DNA from: Lacipirellulaceae bacterium
GTDB lineage: Bacteria; Planctomycetota; Planctomycetia; Pirellulales; Lacipirellulaceae
Length of the DNA: 64,000 bases
Direction: 5' to 3'
Assembly (NCBI GenBank): GCA_040218535.1
Contig: JAVJRG010000005.1
Span: 1,550,001 to 1,614,000 of the forward strand
The notes beneath the pieces are model-generated. The model was not told the DNA's origin, made no database searches, and worked only from the letters and a program-made list of their open reading frames with translations. The translations under genes and the position numbers were made by a program. This document shows, piece by piece, positions 8,538 through 16,405 of this stretch (its first letter is position 1; every line of letters starts with the position of its first letter).

Positions 8538-10195
8538 GTATGGCCGTTGCAGTGGTGGTGATGCTCAGCCGTGCGATGGTTTGCGATGGTCGGTTTGTTG
8601 TCGTCGAGGAGGAAGCAGCGCTTCGGTCGGCCCGCGGTCGATTCCACTTGCCATGTTCCTAGTCCCCGCCCCGCGAGCTTCTCCAGGGCGGCCTCGGCTT
8701 CTCCCGGCTTGCGGTACTGCCGTGAGGCATGAGCCAGGTCCCGCGGTGTCATCGCTCCGCCGCGACGTTCGATCAACTCGACCAATTCCCGCTCGGCACG
8801 CTCCTCGGGCGAATCGTTGAACATGCCATAGACTCGCTTGGCCTCATTGCCAAACCAGTCAGTTAGCTCGATGGCCGCCTCGATGGAAAGCTGGTCGATC
8901 GCATGCCCGGCAGCCGCATCACCGGTGGCCCATGTGCAAAGTTGAAAGACGAGAGCGAGCCGGGCCGTGTACGCTTCGAGCTTGCTCCAGGCAGCGGCCA
9001 GATCGTCGTCGAGGTCGGCCAGCTCCGCACGGTGGCGATTGAAGTATTCCACCCACACGGCTTTTGCCTCGGGCGTGAGGTCCAGGGGGAAGGGCTCGGG
9101 TTCTGGTACTTCCCCTTCGTATTCATCATCGAGGCTTGCAGCCCCAGCCGGTTCCAACTCACAAAGCCGGTCAAACACTTCGGCCATGCGTTGCTCGACT
9201 TCGGGCGAGACGGTTTCGTCGGTCCACACCACCGGTCGAGGTCGGGGCATCGCCAGTAGCAGCCGTGCACAGAGCCCGTCCTGCATGTGTTCACGTCCGA
9301 TGGCCGTTCGCAACACGCCCGGTTGCACGCCGCCCACCAGGGAGACGGCGGCCCGCGGTACATGCATCATGCGGATCGGTCCGCTTTTCCGATCCACGGT
9401 TAAAGCACCCGCACTCCACACGGCCAGCCAGTGGCCGAGGTCGCTCCCCTTGCCGCCCTTGTACTCCGCGATGCCGTGCAACCACCCGGCCAGTTCATCG
9501 CGGGCGACAAGCAAACCGTCAAACTGCCCAGCTAGCAAAGCGGTCAGCGCCTCGATCGTGCAATCGCTGGTGAGGTAACGATTGCAGATCGGCGGCTCGG
9601 GCTTCCACGGGGGGAGGTCGTCGCTCTTGCTCCGCTTCCAGGTGGCATAGTCGCGTTCGTATTGGGCCAGATCACGCTCATGGTCCTGCAAGGCTTGCTT
9701 ATGCTTGGCGATGGAATCCGCTTGCTTGGTTTCGAGGAACTTCAGCGCGGAGTTGAGGGAGGGCGTCTTGTGGGTTCCGCTCTTGCCGACGATGGCCGCC
9801 CAGAGAATCGACGGTTCGGTCCACGTCCGTTTGAGGCGAATCACCCGACTGTTGCCGATCGCGCGGGCGAGTGAACACAACAGCGGAAGGGCCACGAACG
9901 AAGCATCGCAACCGATGGCAGCCGCCGCTGCCTTCACGTAATCGGCTACCACCGCGGGCAACGTGTTCACCGGGAAGGGCTCATACGCTGGTAACGGTAA
10001 CGAAACCTCCTCGGGCTCGGGCGAGCTTGTGTTACCGTTGCCGTCGAGGTGTGCCACCAGTTCACTTTTCAGTGGGCTCAGTTTTTCCAGCCAGTGGCGT
10101 TTCGACTTGGGGGCTTCGATCTGCAATTGCCCGCCCGAGGCTTGTAGCTTCACGCCGTCGGCCTCGGCTTGCTCGATCAACTCTATAACGTCCAT
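8501..10195 (-). CDS. DUF3987 helicase/primase-like protein with TubC-like N-terminus
   Basis: A 564-residue protein. Residues 1-52 (VIELIEQAEADGVKLQASGG...LKSELVAHLDG) match the TubC N-terminal docking-domain shape often fused to DUF3987 proteins. The body has the DUF3987 pattern: AIGNSRVIRLKR, a Walker A-like GKSGTHKTP (about 135-143), LLVARDELAGW as the acidic strand, and GGVQPGVLRTAI. DUF3987 proteins occur in phages, plasmids and islands and are linked to replicative helicase/primase functions, so this is the probable replication initiator or helicase of the element. Its ATG overlaps the upstream gene's stop by 13 bp, suggesting translational coupling. Confidence 0.8.
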   Translation of the reverse strand: MDVIELIEQAEADGVKLQASGGQLQIEAPKSKRHWLEKLSPLKSELVAHLDGNGNTSSPEPEEVSLPLPAYEPFPVNTLPAVVADYVKAAAAAIGCDASFVALPLLCSLARAIGNSRVIRLKRTWTEPSILWAAIVGKSGTHKTPSLNSALKFLETKQADSIAKHKQALQDHERDLAQYERDYATWKRSKSDDLPPWKPEPPICNRYLTSDCTIEALTALLAGQFDGLLVARDELAGWLHGIAEYKGGKGSDLGHWLAVWSAGALTVDRKSGPIRMMHVPRAAVSLVGGVQPGVLRTAIGREHMQDGLCARLLLAMPRPRPVVWTDETVSPEVEQRMAEVFDRLCELEPAGAASLDDEYEGEVPEPEPFPLDLTPEAKAVWVEYFNRHRAELADLDDDLAAAWSKLEAYTARLALVFQLCTWATGDAAAGHAIDQLSIEAAIELTDWFGNEAKRVYGMFNDSPEERAERELVELIERRGGAMTPRDLAHASRQYRKPGEAEAALEKLAGRGLGTWQVESTAGRPKRCFLLDDNKPTIANHRTAEHHHHCNGHTGNGNKSPTNTG

Positions 10196-10548
10196 GCGAT
10201 GATGTCCTCCTCATGCTGGTCGTCCGTGTTGAGCGAGTCGAGAAGTTGATCTAAGTCACGCATGGTCCGCTCGGCGCGGTTGGCCGCATCAATCGTCAAG
10301 GGCCGTAGCGGTCGCACTACCGCCGTCGCCCGTCGTTTGCCCGGCCAGTACAGTTCTCGATACCGCCGGGGCAAGGTCGCTTCCAGGTAATCCTCGGCTA
10401 TCACTTCGGCAGCGTGAGCATGAGCCACCGGTAACCGCTCGATCCGCACGTCGAGATTCTTTTCAGCGAAAATTTCGAGATACCCGTCGCCATCGGTAAC
10501 GACCAAAACTGGTTGACGCGGCGGGAGATCATTCTTGTTACAATCCAT
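10183..10548 (-). CDS. small hypothetical protein upstream of DUF3987
   Basis: A 121-residue protein, MDCNKNDLPPRQPVLVVTDGDGY..., rich in charged residues and ending in a helical region (AANRAERTMRDLDQLLDSLN). The start at 10548 is chosen because GGAGG lies 7 bases upstream; a longer frame to 10656 has no such signal. The stop overlaps the DUF3987 start by 13 bp, so the two are co-translated. No known domain is recognised. It may be an accessory to the helicase-like protein. Confidence 0.65.
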   Translation of the reverse strand: MDCNKNDLPPRQPVLVVTDGDGYLEIFAEKNLDVRIERLPVAHAHAAEVIAEDYLEATLPRRYRELYWPGKRRATAVVRPLRPLTIDAANRAERTMRDLDQLLDSLNTDDQHEEDIIAWTL

Positions 10549-10615
10549 CGTGTAACCTCCGAAATTTGCCCGCGTCGATGGTCGCCAAACACTTCGGCGC
10601 GGGCTATTAAACTTG

Positions 10616-10936
10616 TCAGTTCGTAGCCGCTTCCAACTCACGCTCAGCCGCGGCAATGGCCGCTTCGCGTTGGCGATTCGTGCGGGGCTTGGGCAGGGAT
10701 CCCCCGTCAGCCGCCGCCGTGGTGGCTTCGATGAATCGGCGGACCGCTTCGATGCTGGTCTTGCGTCGTCCGCCCACTTTTACGGTGGGCAGTTTCACGC
10801 CGCTCACGCCGCGCAGTCGCCAGCGATGAAGGGTCGAAGGATGGGGCCGGTCGCCAGTGGCTTTCTCGACCGCCGCCCCGAGGGGGAGGAGGGTTTCATC
10901 GGGGAGGATGACAACCGTGAAAGATTCGAGTCGCAT
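10616..10936 (-). CDS. DUF1580 domain protein
   Basis: The 106-residue protein reads ETLLPLGAAVEKATGDRPHPSTLHRWRLRGVSGVKLPTVKVGG RRKTS (split here), the DUF1580 pattern with a central HTH-like segment (HPSTLHRWRLRGV) and the conserved GGRR-TS. DUF1580 is almost restricted to planctomycetes and usually occurs in mobile regions; a DNA-binding regulator or excisionase-like role is likely. The start at 10936 has GGAG about 9 bases upstream and places the domain near the N-terminus. It is probably the first gene of the replication operon. Confidence 0.8.
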   Translation of the reverse strand: MRLESFTVVILPDETLLPLGAAVEKATGDRPHPSTLHRWRLRGVSGVKLPTVKVGGRRKTSIEAVRRFIEATTAAADGGSLPKPRTNRQREAAIAAAERELEAATN

Positions 10937-10998
10937 CGCAATTTGCTCCAAGGGTTCGCGTTGGTTTGATGAACAACGCAATCAATTGAAGCAAATAA

Positions 10999-11107
10999 AC
11001 GTGACACTATCGCATGGTTTTTTTGACAGGCTTGACGGCCTATGAGAGAAGGTCGAAACGCCAGAGTGTGACAGTGTGATAGTTAGGGGGTGTCAGGATT
11101 TTGACAC
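10999..11107. promoter_or_regulatory. cluster of TGACA/TGTCA motifs upstream of the DUF1580 operon
   Basis: TGACA occurs at 11002, 11024, 11069 and 11102 and its complement at 11091. The last two form GTGTCA-6-TGACAC (11090-11107), which overlaps the stop codon of the 281-aa gene. A similar inverted pair (CTGTCA-5-TGACAG) is found near the attachment core at 13628-13644. This looks like an operator array for an element-encoded regulator or an iteron-like origin. Confidence 0.45.
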
Positions 11108-11938
11108 ATAGCGTGACTTTATCTTTGCGACGTTGGCAGCGGATAAGTGAGTGCGTTCGACGACGACTTGGTTATCGAAACCCTTACGGAAAAGGCTTAT
11201 CGCATGTTTGGTTGTTGGTGCCAGTCTTCTAGAGTCCGGTAAGCGATCAGCGGAAGTAAGCCAGAAACTAGGAACGCGCCCTAAGGCTCGCTGTGTTTCC
11301 TTCACTACGCTAAGTGCCAGGAAATTGAGTTGCTCCCATTCTTTCTCTCGCTTTTCAAAATCGTAGAAGCTCTCTGCCAGAGCTAGAATAATGCTGCGAG
11401 CATTTTCCGCGAAAGTTGCCTCATCTAGTGGGAATTCAGTAGAGCTAGATTTCCAGTCATAATCCTCATCTATGTCATCGAACATGTATCTTGGAGGTAC
11501 ACGCCATTCTGGATCGTTCAACTGTTCGCTAACGACTCCAATCCAAGCGTCCGCCGCGAAAATGGCAGCTCCTACGTAAGTATCGTATGGGCCTCGCCAG
11601 CCAGCAAATGCACGTGACTTGATCGTTACAGGAGCTGGGCTTGCCATACCAAACTTGTTTGCGATCAGTTGGTCGTCCGCCGCCTTGCTTAATTCATAGC
11701 GGTGCAGCCAGAGCTTCTCGAAATCCTCTCGCATCTCGAGCGCATTATCACGCATAACATCAAGTTCAAATTCTGATGTTCTAGCTAGGTCGAATCGATA
11801 GCCGTCGTTGCAAATATCGACAAGGCATATATCGAGATGCTCAACTAGGCTAGCGATTAGCTCAACGATGCGATAAGCCGACAGCCCCACACTCTCAATT
11901 GAGGATTTTTGCTGAACCTTGTCTGATGTCTTCCCCAT
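11093..11938 (-). CDS. unknown 281-aa cargo protein
   Basis: The start at 11938 (MGKTSDKVQQ) is preferred over longer in-frame starts because GAAGG lies about 8 bases before it and the upstream extension has an unlikely composition. The protein is soluble, acidic in the middle (DDIDEDYDWKSSSTEFPLDEATF) and helical; its last 35 residues (HAISLFRKGFDNQVVVERTHLSAANVAKIKSRY) have the spacing of a helix-turn-helix. The base composition looks more AT-rich than the neighbouring element genes, as for a cargo gene of different origin. No family is recognised. A role in regulation or defence is possible but unsupported. Confidence 0.6.
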   Translation of the reverse strand: MGKTSDKVQQKSSIESVGLSAYRIVELIASLVEHLDICLVDICNDGYRFDLARTSEFELDVMRDNALEMREDFEKLWLHRYELSKAADDQLIANKFGMASPAPVTIKSRAFAGWRGPYDTYVGAAIFAADAWIGVVSEQLNDPEWRVPPRYMFDDIDEDYDWKSSSTEFPLDEATFAENARSIILALAESFYDFEKREKEWEQLNFLALSVVKETQRALGRVPSFWLTSADRLPDSRRLAPTTKHAISLFRKGFDNQVVVERTHLSAANVAKIKSRYVSKS

Positions 11939-12071
11939 CGCACTACCTTCACAAAACGCCGGGCCGACCGACCGCTGGCTTTGGCGTAGTGCGGACCAAA
12001 ACAAGCGGTCGAGTCTGTGCGGTCCCACTCCGTCGAGTTTAGGGCCGCGAACCCGGCTAGGTTTCGTTGTC

Positions 12072-12254
12072 TTATCGGTGATGTAAGGTGTGCGGGGGTT
12101 GATCTCGAATCTCTGGCGCGTCCCACCAGCCGATGGCAGCCCCGTAAACCGTGAGGACCGAAACGACGATGAAAAACACCAGCACCCCCGCGGCCAACCG
12201 TTCACGCCAGGTCCACCTACCGTATACGCGAAGTTGTTTCTTCTGGCGTTTCAT
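12072..12254 (-). CDS. small single-pass membrane protein
   Basis: A 60-residue protein with a basic N-terminus (MKRQKKQLRVYGRWTWRERL) and one strong membrane segment (AAGVLVFFIVVSVLTVYGAA, about 21-40), then a short hydrophilic tail. The positive-inside rule places the N-terminus in the cytoplasm. It lies between the integrase and the 281-aa gene on the same strand. No family is recognised and no clear ribosome-binding site is present. Confidence 0.5.
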   Translation of the reverse strand: MKRQKKQLRVYGRWTWRERLAAGVLVFFIVVSVLTVYGAAIGWWDAPEIRDQPPHTLHHR

Positions 12255-12381
12255 GCTTTGCTGTCGATTCCACGAACGGCGTCATCACCGAAATAGTATG
12301 CCGTTTGAGGCATTGTCCCGGAAACGTGCAAGGCGAGTCAATCCACCGCGAACCATCGCACGATCCTCAGTCGAGCGAGCC

Positions 12382-13578
12382 TCAGCCAATCTTGCGCACC
12401 ACTTCGATCCCCTTGGCCAGATCACGCTCCGCATATACTTGTGTCACGTCGGCAGAGCTATGCCCGAGGATCACTTGGGCGGCCTCTAGACCAAACTCAC
12501 GACGGATTTCAGTGGCCGCGGTATGGCGGAGGCGATTAGGTGCCCACTTCTCGATGTCGTGCTTGTCGCAAGCCCGGTGAATTGCTCGACGGTAGCTATC
12601 CGTGGAGTACATCTCCCCCGCTTTGCATTTGGCCTTCCGCTTGCGATTCGTGCCCGGTCGGTTGCCGGTAGCTTGAGGCGTTATTCTGGTAGCATGTTTT
12701 GACGCTCGCCGTTTCGCTTCACTATCGCAAGGGCGAAAACAGTAGGCTTGTGCGTCGCGGGCCAGGTACTTCAAGAGAATCGCTTGCGCCTTAGGCCCGC
12801 AGAGAATCACCCGGGTCTTGCCGTGATGCTCAGTCTTGTGCGACTCAGGACGGTAGGTCCACACGTCCCCGCCACGATCCACGTCACACGGTCGCAACTG
12901 GCAAACCTCATTAGGCCGACAGCCTGTTGCGCGCTGAAATCTCACCATATCGGCTACCACTTCGGGCAAGTGGGCTAGCGTAGCATCGACGACGGAATCA
13001 TCGACCGGCAACACGGGTGGATTCTCTCGTGCTTCAGTGCGTCCCTTGCGTAGCCCTGTCACCATCGACAAGGCTTGTGGGATGCTGGCGGGAATCATCT
13101 CCTCAGCCGCCGCCCACTTAAACATACGTTTCACGCGGTCCACGTTCTTGTTGATATACCTACGGGAATGATCCAGCCCAATCATCACTTGCCGAACGGC
13201 CTTGAGCGACAATGGCCCGAAATCCACGGCACGGCAGCGCCCATAGAGGGGCTTAATCAGCTTGCAGCTCTCGACGATCATCTCGTATTCACGGGTTGGC
13301 TTGCCGTTCTTGCGGTAATAGCCACGGGCAAAGCGAACATAGGCTGCCATGACTTCACTCACAGTAATCTCAGTTTGCCGATCATCGCGAAGCTGCCCGC
13401 CGCCTTGAAGCCACTCACCTACGAGCCGCTGGTACTCTTGTTTGCTGGCCGCGGAATTGTATTTGCCCAGATAGATGTCACGGCCATTCAGGGTGACGAC
13501 CGCCAAGCCTTTGGCTTTGTGGCGACGGTATTTAGGTGGGCGCAAGAAAGAAGCGTTCGACATGGTGAAACTCTCCAT
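12382..13578 (-). CDS. tyrosine recombinase (integrase) of the element
   Basis: A 398-residue phage-type integrase. The N-terminal arm-binding segment has the AP2-like strand pattern (GLAVVTLNGRDIYLGKYNS), the SAM-like core-binding region covers about residues 65-170, and the catalytic domain shows the first Arg in RATGCRPNEVCQL, the second Arg in PNRLRHTAAT, the His in LGHSSADVTQVYAERD and the nucleophile Tyr nine residues later. The first His of the HxxR box is Asn here (N-R-L-R-H), a variation to note. AGGAG about 10 bases before the ATG overlaps the 15-bp palindrome at 13590-13604, so a protein bound there could control integrase synthesis. It should recombine the tRNA-fMet core. Confidence 0.92.
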   Translation of the reverse strand: MESFTMSNASFLRPPKYRRHKAKGLAVVTLNGRDIYLGKYNSAASKQEYQRLVGEWLQGGGQLRDDRQTEITVSEVMAAYVRFARGYYRKNGKPTREYEMIVESCKLIKPLYGRCRAVDFGPLSLKAVRQVMIGLDHSRRYINKNVDRVKRMFKWAAAEEMIPASIPQALSMVTGLRKGRTEARENPPVLPVDDSVVDATLAHLPEVVADMVRFQRATGCRPNEVCQLRPCDVDRGGDVWTYRPESHKTEHHGKTRVILCGPKAQAILLKYLARDAQAYCFRPCDSEAKRRASKHATRITPQATGNRPGTNRKRKAKCKAGEMYSTDSYRRAIHRACDKHDIEKWAPNRLRHTAATEIRREFGLEAAQVILGHSSADVTQVYAERDLAKGIEVVRKIG

Positions 13579-13589
13579 CGGAAGGAACT

Positions 13590-13604
13590 CCTGTACGGTA
13601 CAGG
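13590..13604. promoter_or_regulatory. arm-type palindrome, right copy
   Basis: CCTGTACGGTACAGG, identical to 6520-6534, 100 bp inside the right att core and 11 bp upstream of the integrase start. It overlaps the integrase ribosome-binding site, which would allow autoregulation as well as a role in recombination. Confidence 0.6.
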
Positions 13605-13627
13605 TTTCCCCATGATTTCGAGTCGCA

Positions 13628-13644
13628 CTGTCAAACGCTGACAG
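13628..13644. promoter_or_regulatory. inverted repeat CTGTCA-N5-TGACAG
   Basis: A 6-bp dyad between the integrase gene and the tRNA. It shares the TGTCA/TGACA half-sites with the cluster at 10999-11107, which suggests a common element-encoded binding protein. Confidence 0.4.
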
Positions 13645-13683
13645 GTAAACCTAACTTATGGTCTCGACTGGACTTACAAAAAG

Positions 13684-13757
<74 letters not shown>

Positions 13758-14132
13758 TCAGATACGCAATTCTATCGGCAGGTTTGTGGGCTGGCAAGGC
13801 TCGAAACTGGCTACTTCGAGTCGGTTTTCTGGTGATTAATGCGAGTCTCTGATAGGCGGACTCGCCCGTTCGTCACGATCAATAGAGTCGTCAGGGTCTA
13901 GCTCTCCTAACATGCGGCATCTTCTGCGGGGTCGCTTCTGTCTAAGGGGTGCAGGGGCCGATAGATAGTAGGTTGAGCGGCTGGGGAATTCGTTTTTCTC
14001 TGAGACTATATATATATGGTCGCGATTTGCCGCGAAATGATGGATTTCCTACACTGTTACTAGCCGCAGGTCACGACACCATTGGCGTGGGAGAGCGGCT
14101 CGACTTGTCTCTCGTGGAACAGAGATTTCCCT
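13758..14132. other. intergenic region between tRNA-fMet and the toroid protein
   Basis: No gene is seen. It contains the tRNA promoter and a GCGAGTC-11-GACTCGC inverted repeat (13841-13865) without a T-run. Confidence 0.5.
13769..13797 (-). promoter_or_regulatory. sigma70-type promoter of the tRNA-fMet gene
   Basis: On the minus strand, TTGCCA (13792-13797) and TAGAAT (13769-13774) are separated by exactly 17 bp, with the tRNA 5' end 12 bases further. Both hexamers match the housekeeping consensus at five or four of six positions. Confidence 0.65.
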
Positions 14133-15716
14133 ATGGCACAAACGGACGCCTCGATGATGGGCTCCGCGACGGGGGCGGCTTTGCCGGTTGCCCAGCCGTT
14201 TGGGGAAGTCGTGCGCGAAGTCGGTGCTAGCGGAGAGCCAGTCGTCGGCGTCACGATTGAACTCACCAAACCGAAAGTCCCCGCGGGTGAGCTGCCCGCT
14301 GAGGACCAAGACGTTCGCGGCAATCTGCCGCCGCTCGCGACTTTTAGCGACTTGCTCGGCGAAGCTCCGGCTTGGTTGCTGAGTGCAGCACTGCACATGA
14401 TTGTGCTGATCATCTTCGGCCTTCTGGTCATTGCCAACCGTCAGCCGCCCGGGTTTCTGTTGCAGCTCGAGCCGAGCGATACCATGGGCGAGGATCTCGA
14501 AATGGGCGAGTTCGACATGCCGCTCGAACTCGACGACGAGTTGATCGAAGATGCTGTGGCGGTTGATCCACAACTTGCCGAGGTCGCTGAGACGGAAGTG
14601 TTCACGGTCGATTCGATGCCGACCTTGGCGACGGGGCTTGAGCCTTCGAGTGAACCGATTCGCATGTCTCTCTCCGGACGAGAAGCGGGAATGAAAGCTG
14701 CGCTGTTGGCGGCCTACGGAGGAACCGGGGCGACGCAGGATGCCGTGGCGGAAGGATTGGAATGGCTCAAACGAAATCAACAGAATAGTGGTCTTTGGAG
14801 TTTGAAAGGAAAGTATTCTGACGGCGTCAATTCGGATAACCCTGAGGCGGCGACTGGGATGGCATTGCTGGCCTTTCAAGGTGCTGGGTACACGCCGTTG
14901 AGCGACCCGAAGGATCCGCACACACGAGTGGTGACGAGGGCCTGGTATGCGCTGCTCAAACGACAAGACCAGGACGGCAACTTCTATAGCACGGGCCGCA
15001 GTCATGGGCGGCTTTATACGCAGGCTATTTGCACGATCGCTTTGTGCGAGCTTTACGGTATGACGCGCGATGAACAGTACCGTGCGCCGGCGCAGTTGGC
15101 GGTTGACTATTGTGTTTCGGTGCAAGGCCCAGAGGGGGGCTGGAAGTACTTCCCCAACGAAGGGGGCGACCTTTCGGTGACGGGCTGGTTTGTGATGGCG
15201 CTGCAGAGTGCCCGCATGGCGGGGCTGAACGTGCCGAGCGAAACGTTGGTGCGGATCAATGGTTTTCTTGACCTGGTGACACACGATGGCGGGGCTCAAT
15301 ACAGTTACGACGCGCGGCACGCCGCCACTCCCTCGATGAGTGCTGAAGGGCTGCTCTGCCGTCAGTATCTTGGGTGGAAGCATAACGACCGGCGACTGAT
15401 CCGCGGTGCCGACCGGTTGATCAAGAACCTGCCGAGTTGGAAGGGAACACGGAACAGCTACTACTGGTACTATGCCTCGCAGGTTTGTCATCACATGGAA
15501 GGGAAGCATTGGCGAACTTGGAACGACCGGATGAAAGTGGTGCTGCCCGCGCACCAAGTAAAAAAAGGACGCGAGCGAGGCAGTTGGGACCCGAGCGGCG
15601 ACGTCGGCAAAGGACACGGCGGGCGACTCTACGTGACGTGCCTTTCGATCTACATGCTTGAGGTCTACTACCGGCATTTGCCGATTTATAAGACCGAGTT
15701 ACTTTCGGGCGGCTAA
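14133..15716 (+). CDS. prenyltransferase/squalene-oxidase-like alpha-toroid membrane protein
   Basis: The 527-residue protein (from the ATG at 14133; an earlier ATG at 14082 is less likely) has one membrane segment (WLLSAALHMIVLIIFGLLVIA, about residues 80-100), an acidic linker, and then an alpha-toroid of squalene cyclase/prenyltransferase type with repeated motifs: VAEGLEWLKRNQQNSGLWSLKG, VTRAWYALLKRQDQDGNFYS, QLAVDYCVSVQGPEGGWKYFP. These QW-like repeats (QxxGxW) are the signature. Such planctomycete proteins carry the toroid outside the cytoplasm; catalysis has not been shown for them, and no DxDD or zinc motif is visible, so it is more likely a binding scaffold than a cyclase. Confidence 0.75.
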   Translation: MAQTDASMMGSATGAALPVAQPFGEVVREVGASGEPVVGVTIELTKPKVPAGELPAEDQDVRGNLPPLATFSDLLGEAPAWLLSAALHMIVLIIFGLLVIANRQPPGFLLQLEPSDTMGEDLEMGEFDMPLELDDELIEDAVAVDPQLAEVAETEVFTVDSMPTLATGLEPSSEPIRMSLSGREAGMKAALLAAYGGTGATQDAVAEGLEWLKRNQQNSGLWSLKGKYSDGVNSDNPEAATGMALLAFQGAGYTPLSDPKDPHTRVVTRAWYALLKRQDQDGNFYSTGRSHGRLYTQAICTIALCELYGMTRDEQYRAPAQLAVDYCVSVQGPEGGWKYFPNEGGDLSVTGWFVMALQSARMAGLNVPSETLVRINGFLDLVTHDGGAQYSYDARHAATPSMSAEGLLCRQYLGWKHNDRRLIRGADRLIKNLPSWKGTRNSYYWYYASQVCHHMEGKHWRTWNDRMKVVLPAHQVKKGRERGSWDPSGDVGKGHGGRLYVTCLSIYMLEVYYRHLPIYKTELLSGG

Positions 15717-16405
15717 GCCAAATAAAGACTGGGCCGACGAGCGGCTGGTGTTTTGCACGCTTTGACATTTGCACCAAAGTTGCATTTCGGCGTGCAAAAG
15801 TCCGAGGTGATTTTGCATTGCTGTGCTGCTTATCTCTATTGGCTCTAACGATTTAGGGCGTATCGGTGAAAACCGGGCTACCGACTTTTGCTTTGCGATC
15901 GTTAGCGTGCAGTGCAAAATTGCCGCATTGATCATGGCGGTCACTCTTTGAGCTCTTGAGGCGTTCATGCTCGCGAGAACTGTCATGGCTAACCCCGTAT
16001 TTTACCAGGTTGGGTGGCCAAAAGCGGGTGGGAAAACAAGGGGAGGTAGGCGTTGAGTCTCCTAAGAAGGGCGCTTGCAACGCACCACAATAGAGGCCGG
16101 CGGAGCGTTCCACACACCCTACTTACTTGACTTGCGGTCAGCGTCAGGCCGTGGGCTAGGAACTCTCCGGAAAACGATTCTTGGCGTTGCCATTATGCCA
16201 ATAATAGACGCTGACGTACCTAGCCCTCGGTGCGAGCAACTTTCCGAAATTGGGTCAGAAGCGGGAGAGTTTGAAGTTGCGGGAGGTGGCGTTCGAAACA
16301 CCCGCTCTCAGCGACTTGTCACCGCGGCGCATCGACAGCGGTTGGTCCAACTTCACTCGCGAAGACGGTCCGCGAATTGAAAGAGGTTGTCGTAACCTCT
16401 GCAGC
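15717..16405. other. intergenic region without a clear gene
   Basis: About 690 bp between convergent genes. The only marked structure is TTTTGCACGC (15751-15760) facing GCGTGCAAAA (15790-15799) across 29 bp, with two further TTGCA motifs nearby. This could act as a bidirectional terminator or a binding site; no T-run follows. Confidence 0.4.

Noticed and set aside
14049-15677. 542-aa minus-strand open frame antisense to the toroid protein
   Set aside because: His/Arg-rich product without domain features; the plus-strand gene has clear QW motifs and a membrane segment.
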